Source of the DNA: Arthrobacter sp042667405
Lineage (GTDB): Bacteria > Actinomycetota > Actinomycetes > Actinomycetales > Micrococcaceae
Assembly: GCF_042667405.1 (NCBI RefSeq)
Contig: NZ_JBHVAL010000003.1
Span: 186,001-250,000, forward strand
DNA: 64,000 nt
Reading direction: 5' to 3'
Position 1 is the first letter of the stretch, and each line of letters begins with the position of its first letter. A program made the position numbers and the translations under genes. The notes below the pieces were generated by a model. It did no database searches and was not told where the DNA came from. It saw nothing but the letters and a program-made list of their open reading frames with translations. Below are positions 49,588-58,086 of this stretch, piece by piece.

Positions 49588-51111
49588 ATGACCGTTTACG
49601 CACAGCCGGGTGCCGAAGGTTCGAAGGTCACCTTCAAAGACCGTTACGAGAACTGGATCGGCGGCGAATGGGTCGCCCCGGTCAAGGGCGCCTACTTTGA
49701 AAACATCACCCCCGTTACGGGCAAGGTATTCTGCGAAGTTGCCCGTGGAACCTCGGAGGACATCGAACTCGCACTGGACGCAGCCCACAAGGTGGCACCG
49801 TCCTGGGGAAAGACCTCCGCGACCGAACGCGCCGCAATCCTGAACAAGATCGCCGACCGCATCGATGAGAATGTGGAACTCCTCGCCGTCGCCGAGACGT
49901 GGGACAACGGAAAGCCCGTCCGCGAGACCCTCAATGCCGACATCCCGCTGGCCGCCGACCACTTCCGCTACTTCGCCTCGGCCGTCCGCGCCCAGGAAGG
50001 TGGGCTCTCCCAACTCGACGAGGACACCACCGCGTACCACTTCAAGGAGCCCCTGGGCGTTGTCGGCCAGATCATCCCGTGGAACTTCCCCATCCTCATG
50101 GCCGTCTGGAAGCTCGCACCGGCGCTCGCAGCCGGCAACGCGGTTGTCCTCAAGCCGGCGGAGCAGACCCCCACGTCCATCCTGGTCCTGATGGAACTGA
50201 TCAGCGATCTCCTGCCGGCCGGTGTGGTCAACGTGGTCAACGGCTTCGGCGTCGAGGCAGGCAAGCCGCTGGCTTCCAGCCCGCGCATCCGAAAGATCGC
50301 CTTCACGGGCGAGACCACCACTGGCCGGTTGATCAGCCAGTACGCGTCCAACAACCTTATTCCTGTCACGCTGGAGCTTGGCGGCAAGAGCCCGAACATC
50401 TTTTTCGACGACGTCGCCGCCCAGAATGACGCCTTCTACGACAAGGCCCAGGAGGGCTTCACGCTCTTCGCGTTCAACCAGGGCGAAGTCTGCACCTGCC
50501 CGTCCCGCGCCCTGGTCCAGGAAGGCATCTACGACTCCTTCATGGCCGACGTCGTGGCCCGGACCAACAAGATCATCCAGGGCAACCCGCTTGATACGGA
50601 AACCCAGATCGGTGCGCAGGCCTCCAACGACCAATTGGAGAAGATCCTGTCCTACATCGACATCGGAAAGCAGGAGGGCGCCAAGGTCCTCACCGGTGGT
50701 GCCCGGGCAGAGCTCTCCGGCGACCTCGCCGGTGGCTACTACGTCCAGCCCACCATCTTCGAAGGCCACAACCGGATGCGCATCTTCCAGGAGGAGATCT
50801 TCGGCCCGGTAGTGTCCGTCACCAAGTTCAGCGACTACAACGACGCCATCGGCATCGCCAACGACACGCTCTATGGACTTGGTGCCGGCGTCTGGTCGCG
50901 CAACGGAAATGTCGCCTACCGCGCAGGCCGGGAAATCCAGGCCGGCCGCGTGTGGGTCAACAACTACCACGCCTACCCGGCAGGTGCCGCCTTCGGCGGC
51001 TACAAGTCCTCAGGCATCGGCCGTGAAAACCACGCCATGATGCTGGACCACTACCAGCAGACCAAGAACCTCCTGGTCAGCTACAACGAGAACAAGCTCG
51101 GCTTCTTCTAG
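49588..51111 (+). CDS. NAD-dependent aldehyde dehydrogenase (ExaC/AcoD-like)
   Basis: Oxidises acetaldehyde or similar aldehydes to acids. Catalytic Cys302 in NQGEVCTCPSR (note a second Cys two residues on, typical of ExaC/AcoD enzymes), Glu in TLELGGKSPN, and IIPWNFPILMAVWKLAPALA for NAD. Length is 507 residues. AAAGGAG precedes ATG 49588. The AHAMM-like C-terminus and the neighbours (GAF regulator, alcohol dehydrogenase, DUF779) define an ethanol/acetaldehyde oxidation cluster known across Actinobacteria. Confidence 0.92.
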   Translation: MTVYAQPGAEGSKVTFKDRYENWIGGEWVAPVKGAYFENITPVTGKVFCEVARGTSEDIELALDAAHKVAPSWGKTSATERAAILNKIADRIDENVELLAVAETWDNGKPVRETLNADIPLAADHFRYFASAVRAQEGGLSQLDEDTTAYHFKEPLGVVGQIIPWNFPILMAVWKLAPALAAGNAVVLKPAEQTPTSILVLMELISDLLPAGVVNVVNGFGVEAGKPLASSPRIRKIAFTGETTTGRLISQYASNNLIPVTLELGGKSPNIFFDDVAAQNDAFYDKAQEGFTLFAFNQGEVCTCPSRALVQEGIYDSFMADVVARTNKIIQGNPLDTETQIGAQASNDQLEKILSYIDIGKQEGAKVLTGGARAELSGDLAGGYYVQPTIFEGHNRMRIFQEEIFGPVVSVTKFSDYNDAIGIANDTLYGLGAGVWSRNGNVAYRAGREIQAGRVWVNNYHAYPAGAAFGGYKSSGIGRENHAMMLDHYQQTKNLLVSYNENKLGFF

Positions 51112-51174
51112 GAGTTTTTGTACAGCAAATGCCCTTATGGAGCCTTCTTAAGGGCATTAGCTGTACAAAAACTC
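51112..51174. repeat. Palindromic intergenic repeat, family III copy 2
   Basis: 26-bp arms, 51112-51137 and 51149-51174, one mismatch, 11-nt loop; begins GAGTTTTTGTACAGC. It starts at the last base of the exaC stop and lies inside the exaC-adhP gene series, where it could attenuate transcription into adhP. Confidence 0.85.
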
Positions 51175-51206
51175 GCATCAAGCGGATGGATCAAAGGAGA
51201 TCGTCA

Positions 51207-52229
51207 ATGTCGAACACTATGCAAGCAGCAGTAGTCACGGAGTTTGGAACCGACCTTACGGTCAAGGAAGTTGAACGCCCGACGCCGGGTCCCGGCCAAG
51301 CGCTGGTCCGCCTCCTGACATCGGGGGTATGTCATACGGATTTGCACGCCGCCGAAGGCGACTGGCCGGTCAAACCCACACCGCCGTTCATTCCGGGACA
51401 CGAAGGAGTGGGCGAAGTGGTGGCCTTGGGCGAGGGCGTCAACGATGTTGCCGTTGGCGATCTCGTGGGGAACGCCTGGCTGTGGTCGGCATGCGGGGAC
51501 TGCCAGTACTGCCGGACCGGATGGGAAACCTTGTGCGAGTCACAGCAGAACGGCGGTTACAGCGTGGACGGTTCCTTCGGCGAGTACATGCTGGTGGACA
51601 CACGTTTTGCTGCCCGTATCCCTGAAGGCTCTGACCCGGTGGAGGTCGCGCCGGTCCTCTGTGCCGGTGTGACCGTGTACAAGGGCCTCAAGATGACCGA
51701 GGCCAAGCCGGGGCAGTGGGTCACCATCTCCGGCATCGGCGGTCTGGGCCATATCGCGGTTCAGTATGCCGTAGCGATGGGCCTGCGCGTTGCCGCTGTG
51801 GACATCGCCGATGACAAGCTGTCGCTGGCCAAGGAACACGGCGCCGAGCTGACGGTCAACGCGTTGCATGAGGATCCGGCCGAGGTGATCCAACGTGAAA
51901 CCGGCGGGTGCCACGGGGTTCTGGTGACAGCCGTGCACCCCTCGGCCTTCGGTCAGGCCATCGGCATGGCGAGGCGCGGCGGGACCATCGTGTTCAATGG
52001 GCTTCCGCCAGGAGATTTTCCGGCACCGATCTTCGAGATTGTCCTCAAGGGCCTCACAGTCCGGGGATCGATCGTGGGGACCAGGCAGGACCTGGAAGAA
52101 GCACTGGAGTTCTATGCCCAGGGGAAGATCAAGCCAACGGTCTCCACCCGGGAGTTGTCGGAGGTCAACGCAGTGTTCGACGAGATGAAACACGCAAAGA
52201 TCGACGGCCGAGTGGTTCTGAAGTTCTGA
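51207..52229 (+). CDS. adhP: Zinc-dependent alcohol dehydrogenase (AdhP-like)
   Basis: Oxidises primary alcohols such as ethanol with NAD. 340 residues. Catalytic zinc ligands Cys42 (GVCHTDLH) and His65-Glu66 (PGHEGVGE); structural zinc cysteines 96, 99, 102 and 110 (CGDCQYCRTGWETLC); NAD site SGIGGLGHIAVQYA. AAAGGAG lies upstream of ATG 51207. Longer in-frame starts would run through the palindromic repeat and are rejected. Delivers acetaldehyde to the upstream dehydrogenase. Confidence 0.93.
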   Translation: MSNTMQAAVVTEFGTDLTVKEVERPTPGPGQALVRLLTSGVCHTDLHAAEGDWPVKPTPPFIPGHEGVGEVVALGEGVNDVAVGDLVGNAWLWSACGDCQYCRTGWETLCESQQNGGYSVDGSFGEYMLVDTRFAARIPEGSDPVEVAPVLCAGVTVYKGLKMTEAKPGQWVTISGIGGLGHIAVQYAVAMGLRVAAVDIADDKLSLAKEHGAELTVNALHEDPAEVIQRETGGCHGVLVTAVHPSAFGQAIGMARRGGTIVFNGLPPGDFPAPIFEIVLKGLTVRGSIVGTRQDLEEALEFYAQGKIKPTVSTRELSEVNAVFDEMKHAKIDGRVVLKF

Positions 52230-52645
52230 TGACCAGCTCTGCGCTGGAAGCTGCGGTGACGCTGCCCGGGGAGGACTTCTCCCGGGTGGCGCTCACCGCG
52301 GCGTCCGTGGATCTTCTTCGCACGTTATGGACCCGGCACGGCCCGCTGATGTTCCACCAATCCGGAGGGTGCTGTGATGGCTCCGCGCCGATGTGCTATC
52401 CGGCGGGGGAGTTCCTGACCGGAGATTCCGATGTCCTTCTGGGCCGGTTCGAGCTGGGCAGTGCCTCGGAGTCGCAGCCACTTGAGTTCTGGATGTCCCG
52501 CGAACAGTTCAACTATTGGTCCCACACGCATCTGACGGTGGATGTTGTTTCGGGTCGCGGAAGTGGTTTCTCCGTGGAAGCGCCCGAGGGCAAGCGCTTC
52601 CTGATCCGGTCGACACTGATGGATTGGGATGTGCCGGGCATTTAG
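52229..52645 (+). CDS. DUF779 domain protein
   Basis: 138 residues; HQSGGCCDGSAPMCYP is the signature of DUF779, whose members are regularly found beside exaC-type aldehyde dehydrogenases. The Cys-rich motif suggests metal or redox binding; function is unknown. The ATG overlaps the adhP stop by one base, so translation is coupled. Confidence 0.88.
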   Translation: MTSSALEAAVTLPGEDFSRVALTAASVDLLRTLWTRHGPLMFHQSGGCCDGSAPMCYPAGEFLTGDSDVLLGRFELGSASESQPLEFWMSREQFNYWSHTHLTVDVVSGRGSGFSVEAPEGKRFLIRSTLMDWDVPGI

Positions 52646-52664
52646 CTGCCAGAATTCGGGCATC

Positions 52665-52707
52665 AGGCTGGTGTGATGCGGGCAACTCACTCCCATCACA
52701 CCAGCCT
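52665..52707 (+). terminator. Hairpin after DUF779 gene
   Basis: Perfect 14-bp stem AGGCTGGTGTGATG (52665-52678) and CATCACACCAGCCT (52694-52707), 15-nt loop. No T-run, so a weak or factor-assisted terminator. Confidence 0.65.
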
Positions 52708-52824
52708 CAGCTGTCACATGATGCAGGGCGTCGTCTCACTATCTGGGATAAATATGGCCGTCCACTGGCCGGACACTATTCTTGATGAGTCCTATACCAC
52801 CCTCCTCCAGAATGTGGCATTTTT

Positions 52825-54381
52825 ATGAACATTTTCAGGACCAAGTCGATTGAGCAGTCGATCGCTGATTCCGATGAACCCGGTCGCAAGCTCAAGCGCA
52901 GCCTGAGCACCTGGGACCTCATGATCATGGGCGTCGCCGTTGCTGTCGGCGCCGGGATCTTCTCGGTGGGCGCCAAGGCTGCTGCCAACTTTGCCGGCCC
53001 CGCCGTCACCATTTCCTTTGCCATCGCCGCGGTCACCTGCGCGCTGGCCATCATGTGCTACGCCGAGTTCGCCACCGCCATCCCCGTGGCGGGTTCCGCC
53101 TACGTCTTTACATACGCCACCATGGGCGAGGTCCTGGCCTGGATCATCGGTTGGAACCTCATCCTTGAACTCTTCACTGCTGCAGCCGTGATCGCGAAGT
53201 ACTGGGGCATCTACCTCAGTACGGTGTTCGGTTTGATGGGAGTGGAGATGCCGCCCTCTGTCAGCGTGTTCGGCATCGACCTCTACTGGGGCGCTTTCCT
53301 GATTGTCGCGATCTTTACGGTGCTGCTGGTGCTGGGGACAAAGCTGTCCGCCCGCGTGGGCAACGTCTTCACCATGATCAAGATCGCGGTGGTGCTGTTC
53401 GTGATCGTGGTGGGCTTCAGCTACGTGAAGTTCTCCAACTACACGCCGTTTGTCCCCGCTTCCGAACCCACTGCCGGTACCGGTGCGGCCGATGTCATGA
53501 AGCAGTCCTTCTTCGGCTTCCTGACCGGCGCTGCTCCGGCGCAGTACGGAACCCTGGGAATCTTTGCAGGCGCTGCCCTGGTCTTCTTTGCTTTCATCGG
53601 CTTTGACGTGGTGGCGACCTCGGCGGAAGAGGTCAAGAACCCGCAAAAGACGCTGCCTCGCGGTATCTTCGGTGGACTGGCCCTGGTCACGTTGCTCTAC
53701 ATCCTTGTTTCCCTCGCCCTGACCGGCATGGTTTCCTACACGCAGCTGGCCGAGGTTAAGAACCCCACCCTGACCACCGCTTTCGAGGCCGTTGGCAACA
53801 CCGACGCGGCCAAGGTCATCGCCTTCGGCTCCCTGGTGGGCTTGACCACCGTGATCATGGTGCTCCTCATGGGCCTGTCCCGCGTGGTTCTTGCCATGAG
53901 CCGCGACGGACTGCTGCCCCGCTCCCTGTCCAAGACCAGTGACAAGCGGGCTACACCGGCCCGCCTGCAGATCATCTGTGGCGCTGCTGTAGCGATCGTT
54001 GCCGGTGTGACCAAGGTGGATCTCCTTGAGGAAATGATCAACATCGGAACCCTTTCGGCCTTCGTGATGGTCAGCCTGGGCATCCTGGTGCTCCGCAAGA
54101 AGCGTCCCGACCTCAAGCCCGCCTTCCGCGTGCCCTTCGGCAAGGTCCTGCCGTGGGTCTCCGCAGTTTTGTGCCTCTACCTCATGACCAACCTGGCCGT
54201 GGAAACCTGGATCTTCTTTGCGATCTGGCTGGTGATTGGCATGGCGATCTACTTCTCCTACGGCCAACGCCACTCCAGGCTCAACGAGAAGTTCGCTGAG
54301 GCGAAGACTGCCGTCAATGGCGCCACGGAGAGCCGCCGGGCCGACGGCGACGAGGACGAAGACAGCTACACGAAGGTCTAA
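52825..54381 (+). CDS. APC-family amino acid permease (YfnA/CAT type)
   Basis: 518 residues with about 12 membrane segments. LSTWDLMIMGVAVAVGAGIF is the APC first-helix motif; AFIGFDVVATSAEEVKNPQK with LPRGI is typical of cationic amino acid and YfnA-like permeases. The C-terminal ~40 residues are hydrophilic and acidic. No clear Shine-Dalgarno at ATG 52825. Substrate not determinable. It follows the alcohol cluster but is separated by a hairpin and ~180 bp of upstream sequence, so it probably has its own promoter. Confidence 0.9.
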   Translation: MNIFRTKSIEQSIADSDEPGRKLKRSLSTWDLMIMGVAVAVGAGIFSVGAKAAANFAGPAVTISFAIAAVTCALAIMCYAEFATAIPVAGSAYVFTYATMGEVLAWIIGWNLILELFTAAAVIAKYWGIYLSTVFGLMGVEMPPSVSVFGIDLYWGAFLIVAIFTVLLVLGTKLSARVGNVFTMIKIAVVLFVIVVGFSYVKFSNYTPFVPASEPTAGTGAADVMKQSFFGFLTGAAPAQYGTLGIFAGAALVFFAFIGFDVVATSAEEVKNPQKTLPRGIFGGLALVTLLYILVSLALTGMVSYTQLAEVKNPTLTTAFEAVGNTDAAKVIAFGSLVGLTTVIMVLLMGLSRVVLAMSRDGLLPRSLSKTSDKRATPARLQIICGAAVAIVAGVTKVDLLEEMINIGTLSAFVMVSLGILVLRKKRPDLKPAFRVPFGKVLPWVSAVLCLYLMTNLAVETWIFFAIWLVIGMAIYFSYGQRHSRLNEKFAEAKTAVNGATESRRADGDEDEDSYTKV

Positions 54382-54418
54382 GTGCCTGTCAGACAGCCGA
54401 GCGCTTTCTAGTCACGGG

Positions 54419-54450
54419 ACGCCCGGGAACCACTGGTTTCCGGGCGTTTC
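54419..54450. terminator. Terminator between permease and DUF2461 genes
   Basis: 11-bp stem ACGCCCGGGAA (54419-54429) with TTTCCGGGCGT (54437-54447), one G-U pair, then TTTC; located between convergent genes. Confidence 0.8.
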
Positions 54451-54477
54451 TGCGTCCCGGTGGGCCATCAAACATCC

Positions 54478-55113
54478 TCACGGTGCAGCATGCTCACTGA
54501 CCCATTCCACCAGGGGCCGGAGCACCTCCCACCGGGCAGCGATCTCGTCCTTGGCCGCAGCGGTGGACAACCAACCCGGCTGCCCCACCTCGACACCAGC
54601 CGACAGCGACTTGTGCTTGAGCAACTCCGCCCGCGGATGGTCCTTGTCGAATCCGCGGGGAACGGTCTTCAGCTTTTCACCTTCTATGGTGAATCCGGCT
54701 TCCGCTACGGCGTCGGTGATCTTCTGCAGCTCCAGGCCACTCTCAGGCGCATCCACTGCTGCCCGGTAGCGGGCCAGTTGCGCCGGGGTGTGGGAGTGGT
54801 AGCCGCCGCCGATCAACAAACCGTCGGCGCTGATCTGCACGTAGTAGCCAACGCCCTCCTGGGTGGCGGCAAAGGCGCCCTGTGCTGTTTTATAGGGCGA
54901 CTTGTCCTGGGAGAACCTGACATCCCTGTTGGGGCGGAAGATTTTTGCCGGCCCGAACCTGGGTTCCAACACTGCAAGGAGAGCTGTCAGCGGCTCCTTG
55001 ACCTCGGCGTCGTACGTGCTTTTATGCTCCAGCCACCACTCGCGGTTGTTGTTCTCTTCAAGGTCCTCGTAGAAGCGGAAGGCGGCTGGCTGAATGCCTG
55101 AAAATGTGTCCAT
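54478..55113 (-). CDS. DUF2461 domain protein
   Basis: 211 residues. FRFYEDLEENNNREWWLEHK at the N-terminus and IFRPNRDVRFSQDKSPYKT with YYVQISADGLLIGGGYH are the DUF2461 (TIGR02453) hallmarks. Cytoplasmic, function unknown. ATG 55113. Confidence 0.9.
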   Translation of the reverse strand: MDTFSGIQPAAFRFYEDLEENNNREWWLEHKSTYDAEVKEPLTALLAVLEPRFGPAKIFRPNRDVRFSQDKSPYKTAQGAFAATQEGVGYYVQISADGLLIGGGYHSHTPAQLARYRAAVDAPESGLELQKITDAVAEAGFTIEGEKLKTVPRGFDKDHPRAELLKHKSLSAGVEVGQPGWLSTAAAKDEIAARWEVLRPLVEWVSEHAAP

Positions 55114-55158
55114 GAAGGGATCCTATGGACCCCAAGGACGCATCAGCCATAAGGGCAG

Positions 55159-55192
55159 CCCGCTATGTGGAAACAACCCGCTATGTGGAAAA
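55159..55192. repeat. Short direct repeat upstream of DUF2461
   Basis: CCCGCTATGTGGAAA occurs twice, at 55159 and 55177 (period 18), between the DUF2461 start and the katA terminator. Confidence 0.5.
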
Positions 55193-55237
55193 CAAAAAGA
55201 ACACCCCGCCGCGGAATTGATCCGCAGCGGGGTGTTC
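55191..55237 (-). terminator. katA terminator
   Basis: Perfect 11-bp outer stem GAACACCCCGC (55199-55209) with GCGGGGTGTTC (55227-55237), inner pairs GCGG/CCGC; on the minus strand followed by a T tract (complement of 55191-55198). Confidence 0.88.
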
Positions 55238-55252
55238 CTGAAAACCGGACGC

Positions 55253-56737
55253 TTAGAGCTTGTTGGCTGCTTCGGCGTCGGACTCGGTCTGGCCAGCGCC
55301 GAGGTTGGCGCGGAGCTTGGCGCCGAGCTCGGCGTCAACGTTGGTCCAGTACTGGATGGCGCGTTCCTTGATGTCGGCGTTCTTCACGCCACCAACGGCA
55401 CCGGTGATGGTGTCGAGGAAGCGTGCCTTGGCGGCCTCGTCGTAGACCTCGCGGTACAGGGTACCGGCCTGGCCGAAGTCGTCATCCTCAGCGTGCAGGG
55501 TGTGCGCGGAGAGGGTGAGCTCGCCGTCGTTCTCCCAGCCACCGGCGGGGGAAGCGGGCTCAACGGCGGCCGGGCCACCGACGGAGTTCGGTGCGTAGAC
55601 CGGGGTGGACGGGGCGTTGAACAGGTAACGGCCCTGGCCATCCTGGCTGTAGTTGTTGACCTGGTTCTTGGGCTGGTTCACCGGGATCTGGGCGTGGTTG
55701 GTGCCCACGCGGTAGCGGTGTGCATCGGCGTAGGAGAAGATGCGGGCCTGCAGCATCTTGTCCGGGGAAGCAGCGATGCCCGGCACGAAGTTCGACGGCG
55801 CGAAGGTGGCCTGCTCGATCTGTGCGAAGTAGTTCTCCGGGTTCTTGTTCAGCTCCATGGTGCCCACGTGGATCAGCGGGTAGTCGGAGTGCGGCCACAC
55901 CTTGGTGAGGTCGAACGGGTTGAAGCGGTACGTCTTGGCGTCCTCGTAAGGCATGACCTGAACGTGCAGTTCCCACGACGGGAAGTTGCCGGCTTCGATG
56001 TTCTCGGAGAGGTCGCGGATGTAGAAGTCTGCGTCCGAACCGGCCAGCTCTTCAGCCTGGTCACCGGTGATGGAGTTGACGCCCTGGTTGGACTTGAAGT
56101 GGTACTTGACCCAGAAACGCTCACCAGCGGCGTTGATCCACTGGTAGGTGTGCGAGCCGTAACCCTGCATTTCGCGCCAGGAAGCCGGCAGGCCACGGTC
56201 GCCCATGAGCCAGGTGACCTGGTGTGCGGACTCGGGGGAGAGGGTCCAGAAGTCCCACTGCATGTCAGCGTCGCGCAGGTGGGTACCCGGGAGGCGCTTC
56301 TGGGAGTGGATGAAGTCCGGGAACTTGATGCCGTCGCGGATGAAGAACACCGGGGTGTTGTTGCCCACGAGGTCGTAGTTGCCCTCGGAGGTGTAGAACT
56401 TCACGGCGAAACCGCGGGGATCGCGCCACGTGTCGGGAGAACCGTTCTCGCCTGCAACGGAGGAGAAGCGGATCAGCATGTCGGTCTCGACGCCCGGCTG
56501 AAGGAAAGCTGCCTTGGTGTAGGCGGAAACGTCGGAGGTGGTCTTGAAAGTACCGAAAGCGCCGCCACCCTTTGCGTGCACAACACGCTCCGGGACGCGC
56601 TCGCGGTTGAACTGTGCGAGCTTTTCCACCAGGTAGTGGTCGGTCAGGATGATGGCACCGTCAGCGCCGACGGACTTGGAGTGCGCGTCGGAAGTGACAG
56701 GGGCACCCGACTGTGTGGTCGAGATGTTCGCGGTCAT
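55253..56737 (-). CDS. katA: Monofunctional heme catalase
   Basis: Decomposes hydrogen peroxide in the cytoplasm. 494 residues, the small-subunit (clade 3) type. Distal His54 in RVVHAKGGGAFGTF, the distal Asn in VGNNTPVFFIRDG, and the proximal Tyr in RIFSYADAHRYRVG are intact. ATG 56737, the second of two adjacent ATGs, has AAAAAGGAG at proper distance. It follows furA by 14 bp in one operon. Confidence 0.95.
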   Translation of the reverse strand: MTANISTTQSGAPVTSDAHSKSVGADGAIILTDHYLVEKLAQFNRERVPERVVHAKGGGAFGTFKTTSDVSAYTKAAFLQPGVETDMLIRFSSVAGENGSPDTWRDPRGFAVKFYTSEGNYDLVGNNTPVFFIRDGIKFPDFIHSQKRLPGTHLRDADMQWDFWTLSPESAHQVTWLMGDRGLPASWREMQGYGSHTYQWINAAGERFWVKYHFKSNQGVNSITGDQAEELAGSDADFYIRDLSENIEAGNFPSWELHVQVMPYEDAKTYRFNPFDLTKVWPHSDYPLIHVGTMELNKNPENYFAQIEQATFAPSNFVPGIAASPDKMLQARIFSYADAHRYRVGTNHAQIPVNQPKNQVNNYSQDGQGRYLFNAPSTPVYAPNSVGGPAAVEPASPAGGWENDGELTLSAHTLHAEDDDFGQAGTLYREVYDEAAKARFLDTITGAVGGVKNADIKERAIQYWTNVDAELGAKLRANLGAGQTESDAEAANKL

Positions 56738-56751
56738 CATTCTCCTTTTTA

Positions 56752-57231
56752 TTATTTCTGGGTTACGGAAGGTAGTACGGGAAGCTGTTGTTTGGCCTGG
56801 CAATCCTGGCAGATGCCCTGGTAGAGGACGTCTGCGATCTGGATGGTCATGGGCTTGGAATCTTCGTTCCAGTGCGGAGTGAGGCACGGTGCGTGTCCCA
56901 CTGCACAGTCCACGTCCTCCACCTTGCCGCAGCTGATGCAGACGGCGTGGTGGTGGTTGTCGCCAACCCGGGTTTCATAGAGCGCCGGGGAGTGCGGGGG
57001 CTCGAAGCGGCGCAGCATCTGCAGGTCCGTGAGGTCGCTGAGAACCACATAAACAGACTGCGCCGTCAGTTCGGGAAGTTCTTCGCGGGCAGCGGCAAGG
57101 ATGCCTTCTGCCGGGGAATGCGGATGGTGCTGGACCGCGGCGAGCACTGCAAGCCGCTGTTTGGTCACACGACGGCCATGGGCATGCAGGGCCGCCGCCC
57201 ATGCTTGCTGCTCAGCTGTGTGATCCGTCAT
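56752..57231 (-). CDS. furA: Fur-family peroxide/iron regulator (FurA/CatR type)
   Basis: 159 residues. Winged helix RVTKQRLAVLAAVQHHPHSP then LTAQSVYVVLSDLTDLQML; metal site HHHAVCISCGKVEDVDC and a second CXXC, GICQDCQAK. The pairing with katA and the overlap arrangement match Streptomyces catR-catA and mycobacterial furA-kat operons, where the protein represses until oxidised by peroxide. ATG 57231 is preferred over the upstream TTG 57243. Its box at 57246-57261 lies just before the gene. Confidence 0.92.
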   Translation of the reverse strand: MTDHTAEQQAWAAALHAHGRRVTKQRLAVLAAVQHHPHSPAEGILAAAREELPELTAQSVYVVLSDLTDLQMLRRFEPPHSPALYETRVGDNHHHAVCISCGKVEDVDCAVGHAPCLTPHWNEDSKPMTIQIADVLYQGICQDCQAKQQLPVLPSVTQK

Positions 57232-57245
57232 GCATCCATTCAAGC

Positions 57246-57261
57246 ACTTATTTTGATAAGT
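57246..57261 (-). promoter_or_regulatory. Fur/PerR-type box before furA-katA
   Basis: ACTTAT-TTTG-ATAAGT, perfect 6-bp arms in an AT-rich island, ending one base before the stop codon of the upstream gene and 15 bp before the furA start. Likely autoregulatory site for furA-katA. Confidence 0.75.
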
Positions 57262-58029
57262 TCACAATAAGGCGAGGCTAACTTCCGGTGAACGTAATAA
57301 TTCCACCAGCGGGTTCACGTCCTCAGCCGCGGATCTGCCCAGCGCATGGATTTGCAGCGGCGTCGCCGGGGTCCGTGATTCGAGCGCCACGCAACTGAAG
57401 CCGCTGACTCCAATGGGCATTGGCAAGTCGCCCATGGATGCGGCGATGGCAAGGAGGTCAACCGGCCTGAGCTCCCGGATCGACGCCGCACCTCCGGCGG
57501 GCTCGATCACCGTGTGCCGGGGTCCGGCAGTTACGGTCCGGGCCGGTTCAAGGACAGGTACGACGGCGGCCTCCGCCTCGTGTGCGACGGCCAGGGCCGC
57601 TTCGGGCCGCTCACTGCGGAGGACCTCACGTAATGCCTGGTCGGTTTCCTCGAGCCCGGACTCCGGCAGTGCCACCCGACGGTGGGCCGGCAGCGACAGC
57701 TGCTGTCCCGGCGTCGTGGTTTCTCCGGCCCAACGACCGAAAAGGTGGAACGTCGGCGTCGACGACTCAGCCACCGGCTCACCCAGCCCGGCTCCCAACG
57801 GATGCCACTGGTAGGCGAACATGACGGCGCACTGACCGGCCCCGAGGACCTTCGCAAGGGCTGTACGCGCCAGATGGTGGCAAAGAAGCCAGTCCGCTGC
57901 TGACGGGAGCGCGAAGTCGATGGAGGGATCGGACAAACGGATCACCACATGTCCGGCTGTGAGGGGGTGACGTGGCCGGGCGATCTCCCAAAAGTCCGAA
58001 CGGTACAGCAATCGTCGCGACATGACCAT
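57262..58029 (-). CDS. HIT-like hypothetical protein
   Basis: 255 residues. The first ~110 residues resemble a HIT/GalT-like fold (HPLTAGHVVIRL, then QWHPLGAG and FHLFGRWAG), but the canonical HxHxHxx triad is absent, so nucleotide hydrolase activity is doubtful. The second half (~140-255) has no recognised motif. AAGGAG five bases before ATG 58029. It precedes furA on the same strand with the Fur box lying right at its 3' end, so partial read-through into furA is possible. Confidence 0.5.
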   Translation of the reverse strand: MVMSRRLLYRSDFWEIARPRHPLTAGHVVIRLSDPSIDFALPSAADWLLCHHLARTALAKVLGAGQCAVMFAYQWHPLGAGLGEPVAESSTPTFHLFGRWAGETTTPGQQLSLPAHRRVALPESGLEETDQALREVLRSERPEAALAVAHEAEAAVVPVLEPARTVTAGPRHTVIEPAGGAASIRELRPVDLLAIAASMGDLPMPIGVSGFSCVALESRTPATPLQIHALGRSAAEDVNPLVELLRSPEVSLALL

Positions 58030-58086
58030 GTCAACTCCTTCCCCGGGGTGAGCCTACCAAGCCCTGGGGCTGGTTAGGGTTGGACG

